Shown piece after piece: positions 27,743 through 35,700 of a DNA stretch of 46,660 bases (position 1 is its first letter; each line of letters opens with the position of its first letter). Both the position numbers and the translations under genes were made by a program. This DNA comes from an uncultured Paraprevotella sp. (GTDB taxonomy: Bacteria > Bacteroidota > Bacteroidia > Bacteroidales > Bacteroidaceae): the NCBI GenBank assembly GCA_944321565.1, contig CALULT010000021.1:1-46660 (forward strand), in the 5' to 3' direction. The notes under the pieces are model-generated. The model was not told where the DNA came from. It worked only from the letters and a program-made list of their open reading frames with translations, and made no database searches.

Positions 27743-28262
27743 TTGCACTACGATGTCGCGCCCCGTCATACAGAGACTTTTTTCCGTGAAGGGTTCACGG
27801 GTTCACACTCGTTGTGTGTCAATGAGTTGCTGTGAACCCTTCGCAATTCTTCCATTCACATACGGCTCATCAAGAAGAATGAGGGGCAGTAGAAATTCGG
27901 TGGGGAAACGGTTTCATGCTACCCCGCTGATATGCTGCGACAGATTTGAGATCCATCGCAACAAAGGTTTGTCCGTCCGGAGGCAAAACTCCTCCGCCTT
28001 GTAGGGGAGGTGGCCCGCAGGGCCGGAGGGGTTTCCCATGCACAAGAGTGACTTTCCTCTTTTTCCGACCCGTTTATGTTATCCGCAGATGCGTCCGGTG
28101 TTGTTCCCGTGGGCGTAAGACCCCCTCCGCCCCTTCGGGGCTCGTCCCCCTGCGAGGCGGGACAGTTTTGGCATCCGCATGGAGAACAGAAGGGGCATTA
28201 CGGCCCGTGCAGAATTTATTAACCCCCCACTAAAAATCTACTGAGCCTGAACTAGTGCTTGG
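27743..28262. other. Non-coding repeat-rich spacer
   Basis: No plausible gene; open frames here lack family features and run through repeats. Visible items are an 11-bp inverted repeat GAAGGGTTCAC (27788-27798) / GTGAACCCTTC (27832-27842), and two inverted, diverged copies of a GC-rich segment (27979-28035 and 28120-28172). The latter read roughly CAAAACTcCTCCGCCT...GGAGGGG in one direction and its complement in the other. Confidence 0.6.
27979..28172. repeat. Inverted pair of GC-rich intergenic repeats (27979-28035 and 28120-28172)
   Basis: The reverse complement of 28120-28172 aligns with 27979-28035 over about 50 positions: shared blocks are CAAAACT, CCGCCT, AGGGG, CGGAGGGG. A 25-nt exact match to part of the second copy (28145-28169) reappears at 32503-32527. 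Each copy can fold by itself (CCCCTTCGGGG, GGCCCGCAGGGCC). The family of CTCCTCCGCC...AGGGGAGG sequences is, from memory, frequent between genes in Bacteroidetes. Confidence 0.6.
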
Positions 28263-28342
28263 CACGTGTAAGCCCTTACGGGCTTGCGGATTCGGAAATC
28301 CGCACCTCCTGTTGCGCCGGATTACAAATCCGTCGCGGCGAG
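28263..28342. repeat. REP-like triple-hairpin module, copy 1
   Basis: Three hairpins in order: AAGCCC-4-GGGCTT (28270-28285), GCGGATT-4-AATCCGC (28286-28303) and CGGATT-3-AATCCG (28318-28332). An inverted copy with the same three hairpins lies at 32304-32386 on the other side of the surface-protein genes. Such GGATTnCAAATCC palindromes resemble REP elements moved by Y1 (RAYT) transposases; no transposase is present in the window. Confidence 0.75.
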
Positions 28343-28345
28343 AAA

Positions 28346-28580
28346 ATTCCTCTCTTCGGGAGAGAGGAATCGGCGCTGTTCCGCCCGTGAAAAAACGTTA
28401 GTTATAGGCTTTTAAATAGAACAGATAATAAACGCGGCGCACAAATTGCACAAAATTTGTCGCAGATTTAACACAAAAAGTCAGAGAAATATTTGGCGGG
28501 AATGTTGATTTTATCTACATTTGCCGTGTAAAAATACACTTTAACAGGTGTACCGATTCCTCTCTCCCGAAGAGAGCAAT
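28346..28580. repeat. Inverted 28-bp arms around a promoter: candidate invertible segment
   Basis: Arms 28346-28373 and 28553-28580 are reverse complements over 28 positions with one mismatch (24 consecutive exact, 28350-28373 and 28553-28576). The 179-nt segment between them carries a promoter (28492-28523) now pointing at the 1054-residue protein gene. Each arm is also itself a hairpin (ATTCCTCTCT/AGAGAGGAAT on the left), so two palindromic repeats in opposite orientation is the plain alternative to site-specific inversion. Confidence 0.6.
28492..28523 (+). promoter_or_regulatory. Promoter TTTG-N20-TACATTTG of the 1054-residue protein gene
   Basis: TTTG at 28492-28495 and TACATTTG at 28516-28523 are 20 nt apart. 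Transcription would start near 28530, giving a leader of about 195 nt that contains the right-hand hairpin arm (28553-28580) and a possible 15-codon upstream frame (28665-28712). Confidence 0.65.
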
Positions 28581-28724
28581 CGCCAAAGTGGGCAAAATCC
28601 ACTGAATTTGAGTGAAAAACGGGTGGATGACACAAGTCCCCGCTGAGGCATTAACCTAATTGTAATGAAGAAAAGAGAACCAAACATTTATACAACAATT
28701 AATCTTATCTAAAGACCTAAGGTA

Positions 28725-31700
28725 ATGAAAACAAAATTACTCTTTACTGCGGCTCTAATGGCCGCAACCGTGGGGACGCAGGCCGTCCCCAACACGGGGA
28801 GCAGCATGCTCGTGCAGCTGCTCGAAAGCCAACGGTTGGAAAATAACGTGGAGGTGTTGGCTGAGGGGGAAGAAACCACAGAAGAAGTTACACAACATCA
28901 GCGTCCGGAAGGGGAGAACGTGGATGTGACGGATTGGATTGTCAATCCGGGATTCGACGACGGAACTACGAACGGCTGGGAATACACAGGCACGTTGCCT
29001 GTTATTGTGGACGGACGTGCAGAGTCGATTAGTAATCCATGGCATAAATATACTTTTGATTTTTATCAGGACATTCAGGTTCCTAATGGCTTATATTCCG
29101 TTTCAGTTCAAGAGCATGCGACAATAGGCGGTAGGGCCAATTTGTATATCCAAGGTTATGACCGGGCAACAGCCTTGATGAACTGGAATAATGGAGACTT
29201 TACCCAATGGGTGGATGAAAATGTCAGCCGCGTAACTACGGGTAATGTGTTGGTGGTAGACGACACAGTGCGCATTGGCGTAAACTTGCATTCGGGGCAT
29301 CAAAGTCAGAACCTTCATTTTGACAACTTCAAACTGACTTATGTGAACGACGGAAATGCCGAGGCTCAAAACCTATATAATGCCAAGATCGGTGAATTGA
29401 GGGACGCGACGACCTATCCCGTCGGTTTGCAGGCAAGAGTGGATGCGGCCAAGGCGGAAAAGACGGTTACAACGGATAACTTTTTGGCAGAGTACACGGC
29501 ATTGGATGCCGAAGTCGCCTTGTTGAACTCCTCGGCCGTGTCCGATTTCATGGAACTTGTAGCGTCTTATTCTTCCATCGCGGCTAATTTGGATGAGACG
29601 GCCCAGGGTGCCATCACTGCGGCTATTGCAGCGGCCAATGAGGCTTTGGTAACCGTGGAAAGCGTGGATGGAGTGGCACAAATCAGTGACAATCTGACCG
29701 CCGCATTCCGTGAAGCTACAGGCGACCAGGAATATGTGGTGGCTGAATTTAACTTTGATGATGGTCGCACTGACGGATGGAGCGGTGCAACCGGCAATAT
29801 GGCTGGGGCTGGAGTAATGGAGTTCTATAATCAAAATTTTGATTTCTGGTATCAGTTGAGGGACTTGGAGTCCGGATGGTATCAAGTGGAAGTCAATGCA
29901 TTCTATCGCTCTTCTTCTTTGGAAGACCATCAGGCAAGATTGGATAAGAATTTGGCGGTAATTTTTGGAGATGACAATGGACCGGGCAGGCGTTATTCCA
30001 TGCCGGCATTGAGCCTCTATGACGAAGATTGTACAGAGGTTGGCGGAATGGGAAATGCCGGTGCATATCCTAATGATAGAACCCAGGCTAATAGCTGCTT
30101 CCAGGCCGGGCATTATAAGATGGTGGTGAATGCTTATGTGGGTGCGGACGGCATCTTGAATTTTGGTTTGGCCGGTACGAACCAAGGTGGCTCTTGGATT
30201 TGTTTTGACAACTTCAAGGTGACCTACAAGGGCAATGATTTAAGCGCGATGTATGATGCCATGCAAGTGCAGGCCGTAGCGTTGGCTGAAAAATATGGCA
30301 TGACAGCCTATGCAGAAAATTTGAACGGTTTGACCAAGCCCGAAACGGTGGACGAAGCCGCAATTTGGAATATGAATGAACAAACCAAAGCCATCATTGA
30401 TATTGCCAATGCGATGGTGGATGTTCCGGATTTTTCAGTTTATGGTCCACTTGTTCAAGAAGTGTTGAGTCAGTCAGACGCATTGGCTGAGGACAAATCC
30501 CAATTGGAAGCTGTTTATGAGAAAGCCGAAGCGTTGACATTGGCCACTGTGACAAGTCTTGAGGAAACGAATATAGATATAGAAGAAGCATACCACAACT
30601 ATTTGCGTGTGGCCAACCCGGCAGAAGGTTATCAGTTCGATATGACTTGGTTGCTGACGAACCCGAATGTGGCTGATATTGTTACAACTGATGGTTGGTA
30701 CTCTGATTTGATGGACAATGATCCGGCAGATCCTATTCGTCATCAGACCAATGGGAACTATCGGGGTGAAACGAACAGCGACCGGTTCATAGAAAAATGG
30801 TCTGCAAAGGCTTGGAAACCGGAAAATGGTAATGGTTGGGTGATTTATCAACGTGCGGAAGTGCCTGTTGGTTCTTATGTGATGAGTGCTGCGGTATTTG
30901 TAGATCGTCCTGGAAATGCAGATGCGAGTGTTACTGGAGTACCGGAGGCAAATCTTAGTGTGGGATTTGGTAATGAAGCCTTGGTGAAAGGTGATGCTTT
31001 CGAATGGGTAAGCGGTGGATCGAATGTGCTGAAATATAAAAAAGTTTCTTTCAACTTGACAGAAGCTGCTACGGCGGAGAATCCATTGAAACTGGGTATC
31101 TATATCGGCGAGAACAATGATGCCGACTGGTTTGGTATCAATGACATGAAGCTCTACAAGGTTCATCAGGAAGCTACCGACCTGTCATTGAATGAAACGG
31201 ATGTGGCTTATGAAGTGGCAGCCGGCACGTTTGCCAACGTCACCCTGACCCGCACTTTGAAGTCCGAGTCTTGGAACACGTTCTGCGTGCCGTTCGACAT
31301 GACGGCTGAGCAACTTGCCGCCAACGGCATCACGGACGTGCGCGCATTGGAATCGGCCAGCGTGGAAGGCGAAAGCGTGACCCTGAACTTCTCAGAAGAC
31401 AATGTGAACGCAGTGGAGGCCGGTGTGCCCTACTTGGTGAAGGTTGATGCAAACTATGATGGTACCATTAATGTGGAGAACGTATTGGTATCTGCCGCAG
31501 AGCCGACTACAGTAAGCGTGGAAGGTGGTGTCAGCATGACGGGTAACTATGCTGCAGGCAACGTGCCCACAGGCGCATACTTCATCAGCGACAACGCCTT
31601 CTATTATGCAGATGTGGAAACAGTCGTATTGAAAGGCTTCCGCGCCTACATCAATGTGAATGGGACATCAGAAGCTGCTGGTGCCAACCGCCTGATGATA

Positions 31701-31889
31701 AACCTCGACGGCGAAGTGACGGGCATCGAAGACGTGCTGGGCGAAGAAGCTGCCGAAGCCGACAAACTGGTGAACGTGGTGTCGCTGGACGGCATGACGG
31801 TGAAGGCCGGCGTGAAGAAGGCGGAAGCCTTGGACGGCCTGCAGAAGGGCATTTACATCGTGGACGGCAAGAAGTACGTGGTGAAATAA
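28725..31889 (+). CDS. Large secreted modular surface protein with T9SS-like tail
   Basis: I do not recognise a named family for the whole 1054-residue protein. It has a signal peptide (about 1-20, ending TQA) and a low-complexity acidic linker. Three beta-sandwich modules of galactose-binding/CBM type follow at about 65-210 (WIVNPGFDDGTTNGWEY ... LHFDNFKLTYV), 337-500 (FNFDDGRTDGWSG ... ICFDNFKVTYKG) and 630-815 (WLLTNPNVADIVTTDGWYS ... WFGINDMKLYKV). The first two are each followed by an alanine-rich helical spacer. After these comes the domain with SWNTFCVPFDMTAEQ and TGAYFISDNAFYYAD, common in Prevotella-type secreted proteins. The C-terminal 40 residues (VNVVSLDGMTV ... GLQKGIYIVDGKKYVVK) resemble a T9SS type A sorting signal. 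A glycan- or mucin-binding surface role is inferred. No catalytic domain is seen. Confidence 0.7.
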   Translation: MKTKLLFTAALMAATVGTQAVPNTGSSMLVQLLESQRLENNVEVLAEGEETTEEVTQHQRPEGENVDVTDWIVNPGFDDGTTNGWEYTGTLPVIVDGRAESISNPWHKYTFDFYQDIQVPNGLYSVSVQEHATIGGRANLYIQGYDRATALMNWNNGDFTQWVDENVSRVTTGNVLVVDDTVRIGVNLHSGHQSQNLHFDNFKLTYVNDGNAEAQNLYNAKIGELRDATTYPVGLQARVDAAKAEKTVTTDNFLAEYTALDAEVALLNSSAVSDFMELVASYSSIAANLDETAQGAITAAIAAANEALVTVESVDGVAQISDNLTAAFREATGDQEYVVAEFNFDDGRTDGWSGATGNMAGAGVMEFYNQNFDFWYQLRDLESGWYQVEVNAFYRSSSLEDHQARLDKNLAVIFGDDNGPGRRYSMPALSLYDEDCTEVGGMGNAGAYPNDRTQANSCFQAGHYKMVVNAYVGADGILNFGLAGTNQGGSWICFDNFKVTYKGNDLSAMYDAMQVQAVALAEKYGMTAYAENLNGLTKPETVDEAAIWNMNEQTKAIIDIANAMVDVPDFSVYGPLVQEVLSQSDALAEDKSQLEAVYEKAEALTLATVTSLEETNIDIEEAYHNYLRVANPAEGYQFDMTWLLTNPNVADIVTTDGWYSDLMDNDPADPIRHQTNGNYRGETNSDRFIEKWSAKAWKPENGNGWVIYQRAEVPVGSYVMSAAVFVDRPGNADASVTGVPEANLSVGFGNEALVKGDAFEWVSGGSNVLKYKKVSFNLTEAATAENPLKLGIYIGENNDADWFGINDMKLYKVHQEATDLSLNETDVAYEVAAGTFANVTLTRTLKSESWNTFCVPFDMTAEQLAANGITDVRALESASVEGESVTLNFSEDNVNAVEAGVPYLVKVDANYDGTINVENVLVSAAEPTTVSVEGGVSMTGNYAAGNVPTGAYFISDNAFYYADVETVVLKGFRAYINVNGTSEAAGANRLMINLDGEVTGIEDVLGEEAAEADKLVNVVSLDGMTVKAGVKKAEALDGLQKGIYIVDGKKYVVK

Positions 31890-31930
31890 ACAGGATTCAT
31901 TAACCTTTTAAAAAAGAAAAGAAAAAGAAT

Positions 31931-32110
31931 ATGGAAAAGAAAAGATATGTGGCTCCCGAGGTGGAGACCGTGCAGATGGAAGCCATGTCCATGATGGCGC
32001 AGAGCGTGGGTTCGAACCTGGATGACCTTCAGGAATTCAAAGGCAATGCAACCGACTTCCAGGGCATTGAAGCCGATGCTAACCGTAACGCATGGGACGA
32101 CCTTTGGTAA
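31931..32110 (+). CDS. 59-residue protein of unknown function, Prevotella-style small protein
   Basis: ATG at 31931 opens a 59-codon frame ending TAA at 32108-32110: it begins MEKKRYVAPEVETVQMEAMS, continues MMAQSVGSNLDDLQEFKG and ends DANRNAWDDLW. There is no signal peptide or membrane segment. The layout (basic start, YxxPEVE, methionine-rich middle, acidic tail with asparagine and tryptophan) is one I have often seen in small hypothetical proteins of Prevotella-type genomes, commonly beside secreted-protein genes. I know of no assigned function. It lies 41 nt after the 1054-residue protein gene and before a terminator at 32169, so it is probably on the same transcript. The coding sequence has third-position G/C use like its neighbour, supporting that it is real. 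A RiPP-like precursor is conceivable, but no modifying enzyme is nearby. Confidence 0.7.
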   Translation: MEKKRYVAPEVETVQMEAMSMMAQSVGSNLDDLQEFKGNATDFQGIEADANRNAWDDLW

Positions 32111-32168
32111 TTCCATGCCAAGCTAAGTGCTGACCCGGTTTTTTCGAGTCTCTTCCGGGCAGCATGCA

Positions 32169-32202
32169 AGGGCGCACTCCATTTACCCCCGGAGTGCGCC
32201 CT
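32169..32202 (+). terminator. Terminator after the small-protein gene
   Basis: AGGGCGCACTCC (32169-32180) and GGAGTGCGCCCT (32191-32202) form a perfect 12-bp stem with a 10-nt loop. It is followed by CATTATATATATG rather than a pure T-run, so strength is uncertain. Confidence 0.65.
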
Positions 32203-32303
32203 CATTATATATATGTATTCGTTGTAAACTGGTTGTTTTGCGACCTCGGGCGCAGCGAAAGCACCAGCCCTTTCAGCACTTGAAAGCCCCGCTTTTTGCT
32301 GCG

Positions 32304-32386
32304 TCTCGCCGCGACGGATTTGCAATCCGGCGCAACAGGAGTTGCGGATTTCCGAATCCGCAAGCCCGCAAGGGCTTACATGTGTC
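32304..32386. repeat. REP-like triple-hairpin module, copy 2 (inverted relative to copy 1)
   Basis: Hairpins CGGATT-3-AATCCG (32315-32329), GCGGATT-4-AATCCGC (32344-32361) and AAGCCC-4-GGGCTT (32362-32377) occur in the reverse order and orientation of the copy at 28263-28342. The two modules bracket the 1054-residue and 59-residue protein genes as an inverted repeat of about 80 bp. Confidence 0.75.
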
Positions 32387-32422
32387 ACGCACAGTTTTAT
32401 GTAAAAAAGGAATTCTTTTTTC

Positions 32423-32470
32423 GGATTACAAATCCTGATACTCAATTGCGTGGGATTGCAAATCCCACGC
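32423..32470. repeat. Further REP-like palindromes
   Basis: GGATT-ACA-AATCC (32423-32435) and GCGTGGGATT-GCA-AATCCCACGC (32448-32470, 10-bp perfect arms, 3-nt loop) use the same GGATTnCAAATCC core as the triple-hairpin modules nearby. Confidence 0.65.
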
Positions 32471-32661
32471 GGCGGGTTGTTTTGCGTCCGGCTGGAAAAA
32501 CTTCCCCCTGCGAGGCGGGACAGTTTTTCTGCCCTCGGACGTAGTGAAAGCACCAGCCCTCCCGGCACTTGAAAGCCCCTTTTCCCCCTGAAAAATCCGC
32601 ATCTGAAAAGATTTTCCACCCTTTTGAAGATATATTCAACCCGCAACCGCCCTTTTTCCGG

Positions 32662-32669
32662 TACTTTTG
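32662..32669 (+). promoter_or_regulatory. -7 box (TACTTTTG) of the GH78 gene
   Basis: TActTTTG lies 41 nt before the ATG at 32711, giving a leader of about 35 nt. No -33 TTTG at the expected spacing. It argues against the longer frame starting at 32624. Confidence 0.5.
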
Positions 32670-32710
32670 CGAATGGAAAACTTATATCTCTCAAACCAAA
32701 AACAAATAGC

Positions 32711-35700
32711 ATGAAACGAAACAAGACCAAACGGGCTTCCACCCTCCTACGCACGGCGTTGCTGTGCGCTGCCGGACTGTGGAGCTTCATGCAACCGCTG
32801 AACGCCTTCGAGGTGGAACGGTTGCGCACGGAAGCCGTGAAAAACCCCGTGGGCATCGACGTGGAACGACCCATGTTCAGCTGGGCCATGGATGCCGGGG
32901 AAGAACGCGGCGTGAAACAAACCGCGTATGAAATCGCTGTGTTCAGCGACGCGGCATGCACCACGGAAGTGTGGACTTCGGGACGCGTGGAATCCGACCG
33001 GCAAATCGACGTGCCCTATGGCGGGGACAACCTGCAACCCTCCACGCGCTACTACTGGACGGTCACGGTGTGGGACAACAAAGGCGGCGAGGCCACGTCC
33101 ACGGAACAGGCCTACTTCGAGACCGGCCTGATGGGCAGCGGATGGGACGGCGCACAATGGATCAAGGCCACCGACACGCCGCTCTCCGAAAACACGGAAG
33201 GCGGCATTACGAACTACACCGTGGAAGCCGATTTCGAAATCGACAATATTTCCACGGGTGTGATTTTCGCCTCCAACGACGCACACAGCCATTATTATAT
33301 GTGGCAAGTGAACCTCGAAGCCGGCTATCCCCGCTTCCGCCCGCACGTGTGGCGCGGCCCGAACCTCAGCGATGCCACTTGCCTGGCGGAAATCGACCTG
33401 CGCCCGTTCATTGACGTACAGCTCCATCAGACCTACCACTTGCGCATCGAGGTGGAAGGCAACGTGGCGCGCACCTACATCGACGACGTGCTGGTGGACA
33501 CACGCAACGAACCCGACGGCGGGAACTATGGCTACGGCCACATCGGCATCCGGCAGGATGCCGCCTTGAACGACCCCAACAATCCAGAACGGGCGTACTT
33601 TGACAATTTCACCGTGACCGACCTGACCGACGGCAAGGAAGACACCCTCATCGCAGAAGACTTTTCCGACAGCACGAACCCCTTCACGGCCGGCAGCATC
33701 CGCGACGGGCGGCTCTATGTCGAAAAATCCTATTCATGGTATGCTCCTCCGGTGGTCACGGGAGAAGGCTATGACGTGGATCTCGACTTCATCGTCGTGC
33801 GCGACAACGCGGGCATCATCTTCTCCGGCTATGACACGAACAACTTCCACCTGTGGGGCATCAACGTGCGCGACAAGGCCACGCCTTTCCTGCGCCGCCA
33901 CGTAAAGGTGAACGGCGGCTTCACCAGTTCCGACACCGACCTCGGCCAGTTCTTCACCAAGGCCGACCTCACCGGTGCGGTCCACCATCTGAAAATCTCC
34001 GTCAGGGGAACCCTGATACAGACCTACATCGACAACCAGCTGGTGGACACCTACAACGACACGTCCGGGCGGCTGACCAACGGCCTCGTGGGTTTCCGCG
34101 CCTACTACGACCGCACGATGAACGAGGAAGCCTGCTACGACAATGTGACCGTGACCACGTTCACCGACGGGCAGGGCACGGTGACCTTCTCCGAGGACTT
34201 CGAGGGTGCAGGCCAGGCCTTCAGCGACGGCACGATCGTGACGCGCGAAGGCAACAAGATGCTGTGCGTCCGCTCCACCTACGACGAGACCTGCGCCCTG
34301 CAGACCACGGGCCGGGAAAAGGGCATACCCCTCTTCCGCAAGGTGTTCACCACGAAAGGCGCGGTGAAGTCGGCCAAGCTCTATGCTTCCGGGCTGGGCG
34401 TGTTCGACCTCTTCATGAACGGCCACCGCGTGGGAGTAGATGGCACGGAGATCTATGACGAATTGAAGCCGGGATGGACGGACTACCGCAAGGAAGTCAA
34501 CTACATGACCTACGACGTGACTCCCCTCATGCGTGAAGGCGACAATGTCCTTGGCGCACAGGTGAGCAACGGATGGTGGGCCGGCCCCATCGCCCACGGC
34601 ATGTACGGCACCCCCGCGTTGGGCTTCATCGCCAAGCTGCGCATCGAGTACGAGGACGGCTCGGTGGAGCACGTTGTGACGAATACCGAATGGGCCAGCT
34701 CCTTCTGCGGCCCTGTGATGATGGGCGACATTTATAATGGCGAGACCTACGATGCCCGCCGCGAGAGCAATTGGACTTCGCCCGAATACGACGCTTCGGG
34801 TTGGAACTGCACGGCGGTGAACACGGACTTCCGAGGCGAAATCACGGCCTTCCGAGGGCAGACCGTGCGGGTGCGCGAAGCGTTCTGCCTCACGCCCAAG
34901 GCCATCACGGTCTATGAAGGCGCGAAACCCACCGGCACCACCTACGGGGAGATCAACGTCACCCGCACCCTCGGGGGCACGGAATCCCTCCGCCTGAAGG
35001 CGGGCGAGACGGCCCTCTTCGACCTGGGACAGAACATGACGGGCTGGGTGCGCTTCACCGTCAAGGGGGATGCAGGCACGAAGCTGCGCGTCAAGTTCGG
35101 CGAGATGCTCAACGACAACGGCGCGTCCGACCGCCTCAACGACGGCCCCGGCGGCAGCCTCTACACCTACAACCTGCGCACGGCGGGTGCCACGCTCCAC
35201 TACACGCTCCGGGGCGCGGAAGAGGGTGAGACCTTCCATCCCTCCAACACCTTCTTCGGTTTCCGCTACTGCGAGGTCACCACGACAAGCGATGTGGAAA
35301 TCACGTCGCTGGAAGGCCAGTTCGTCGGTTCGGACTTGGAAGAACACGCCACCTTCGAGACCAGCCACCCCGACGTGAACCAGCTCTACAGCAACATCCG
35401 TTGGAGCCAGCGCGACAACTTCCTGAGCATTCCCACCGACTGCCCGCAACGCGACGAGCGGCTGGGCTGGACGGGCGACATCCAGGTGTTTGGCCGCACG
35501 GCCACCTACCACGCCGACACCCGCGCCTTCCTCCGCAAGTGGCTCAACGACCTGCGGCAGAGCCAGCGCGAGGACGGGGCCTATCCCGAAATCGCCCCCT
35601 TCCCCAACTTCTGGGGATTCGGCACCGGCGGCTGGGCCGACGCGGGGGTCATCGTGCCCTGGACGGTCTATCTCATGACCGGCGACCAAGCCGTGCTCGG

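Larger units (their letters stand above)
32244..32579 (+). repeat. 47-nt direct repeat pair (32244-32290 and 32533-32579)
   Basis: The two segments are the same length and match at 41 of 47 positions, sharing GAAAGCACCAGCCCT and GCACTTGAAAGCCCC. A shared GGTTGTTTTGCG precedes the first (32231-32242) and recurs at 32475-32486. Between the copies lie the REP-like modules. Confidence 0.7.

Noticed and set aside
27699-28233. Two overlapping plus-strand open frames (about 100 and 95 codons) in the spacer after the S46 gene
   Set aside because: They run through palindromes and GC-rich repeats, have Cys/Arg/Ser-rich translations and no promoter or ribosome-binding context.
27576-32710. Insertion sequence or integrase within the repeat-rich island
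   Set aside because: No transposase, integrase or paired terminal repeats with a target duplication are visible; only non-coding repeats are present.
32029-32964. 311-codon minus-strand frame covering the spacer before the GH78 gene
   Set aside because: It crosses the 59-residue gene, several repeats and the GH78 start; no domain features.
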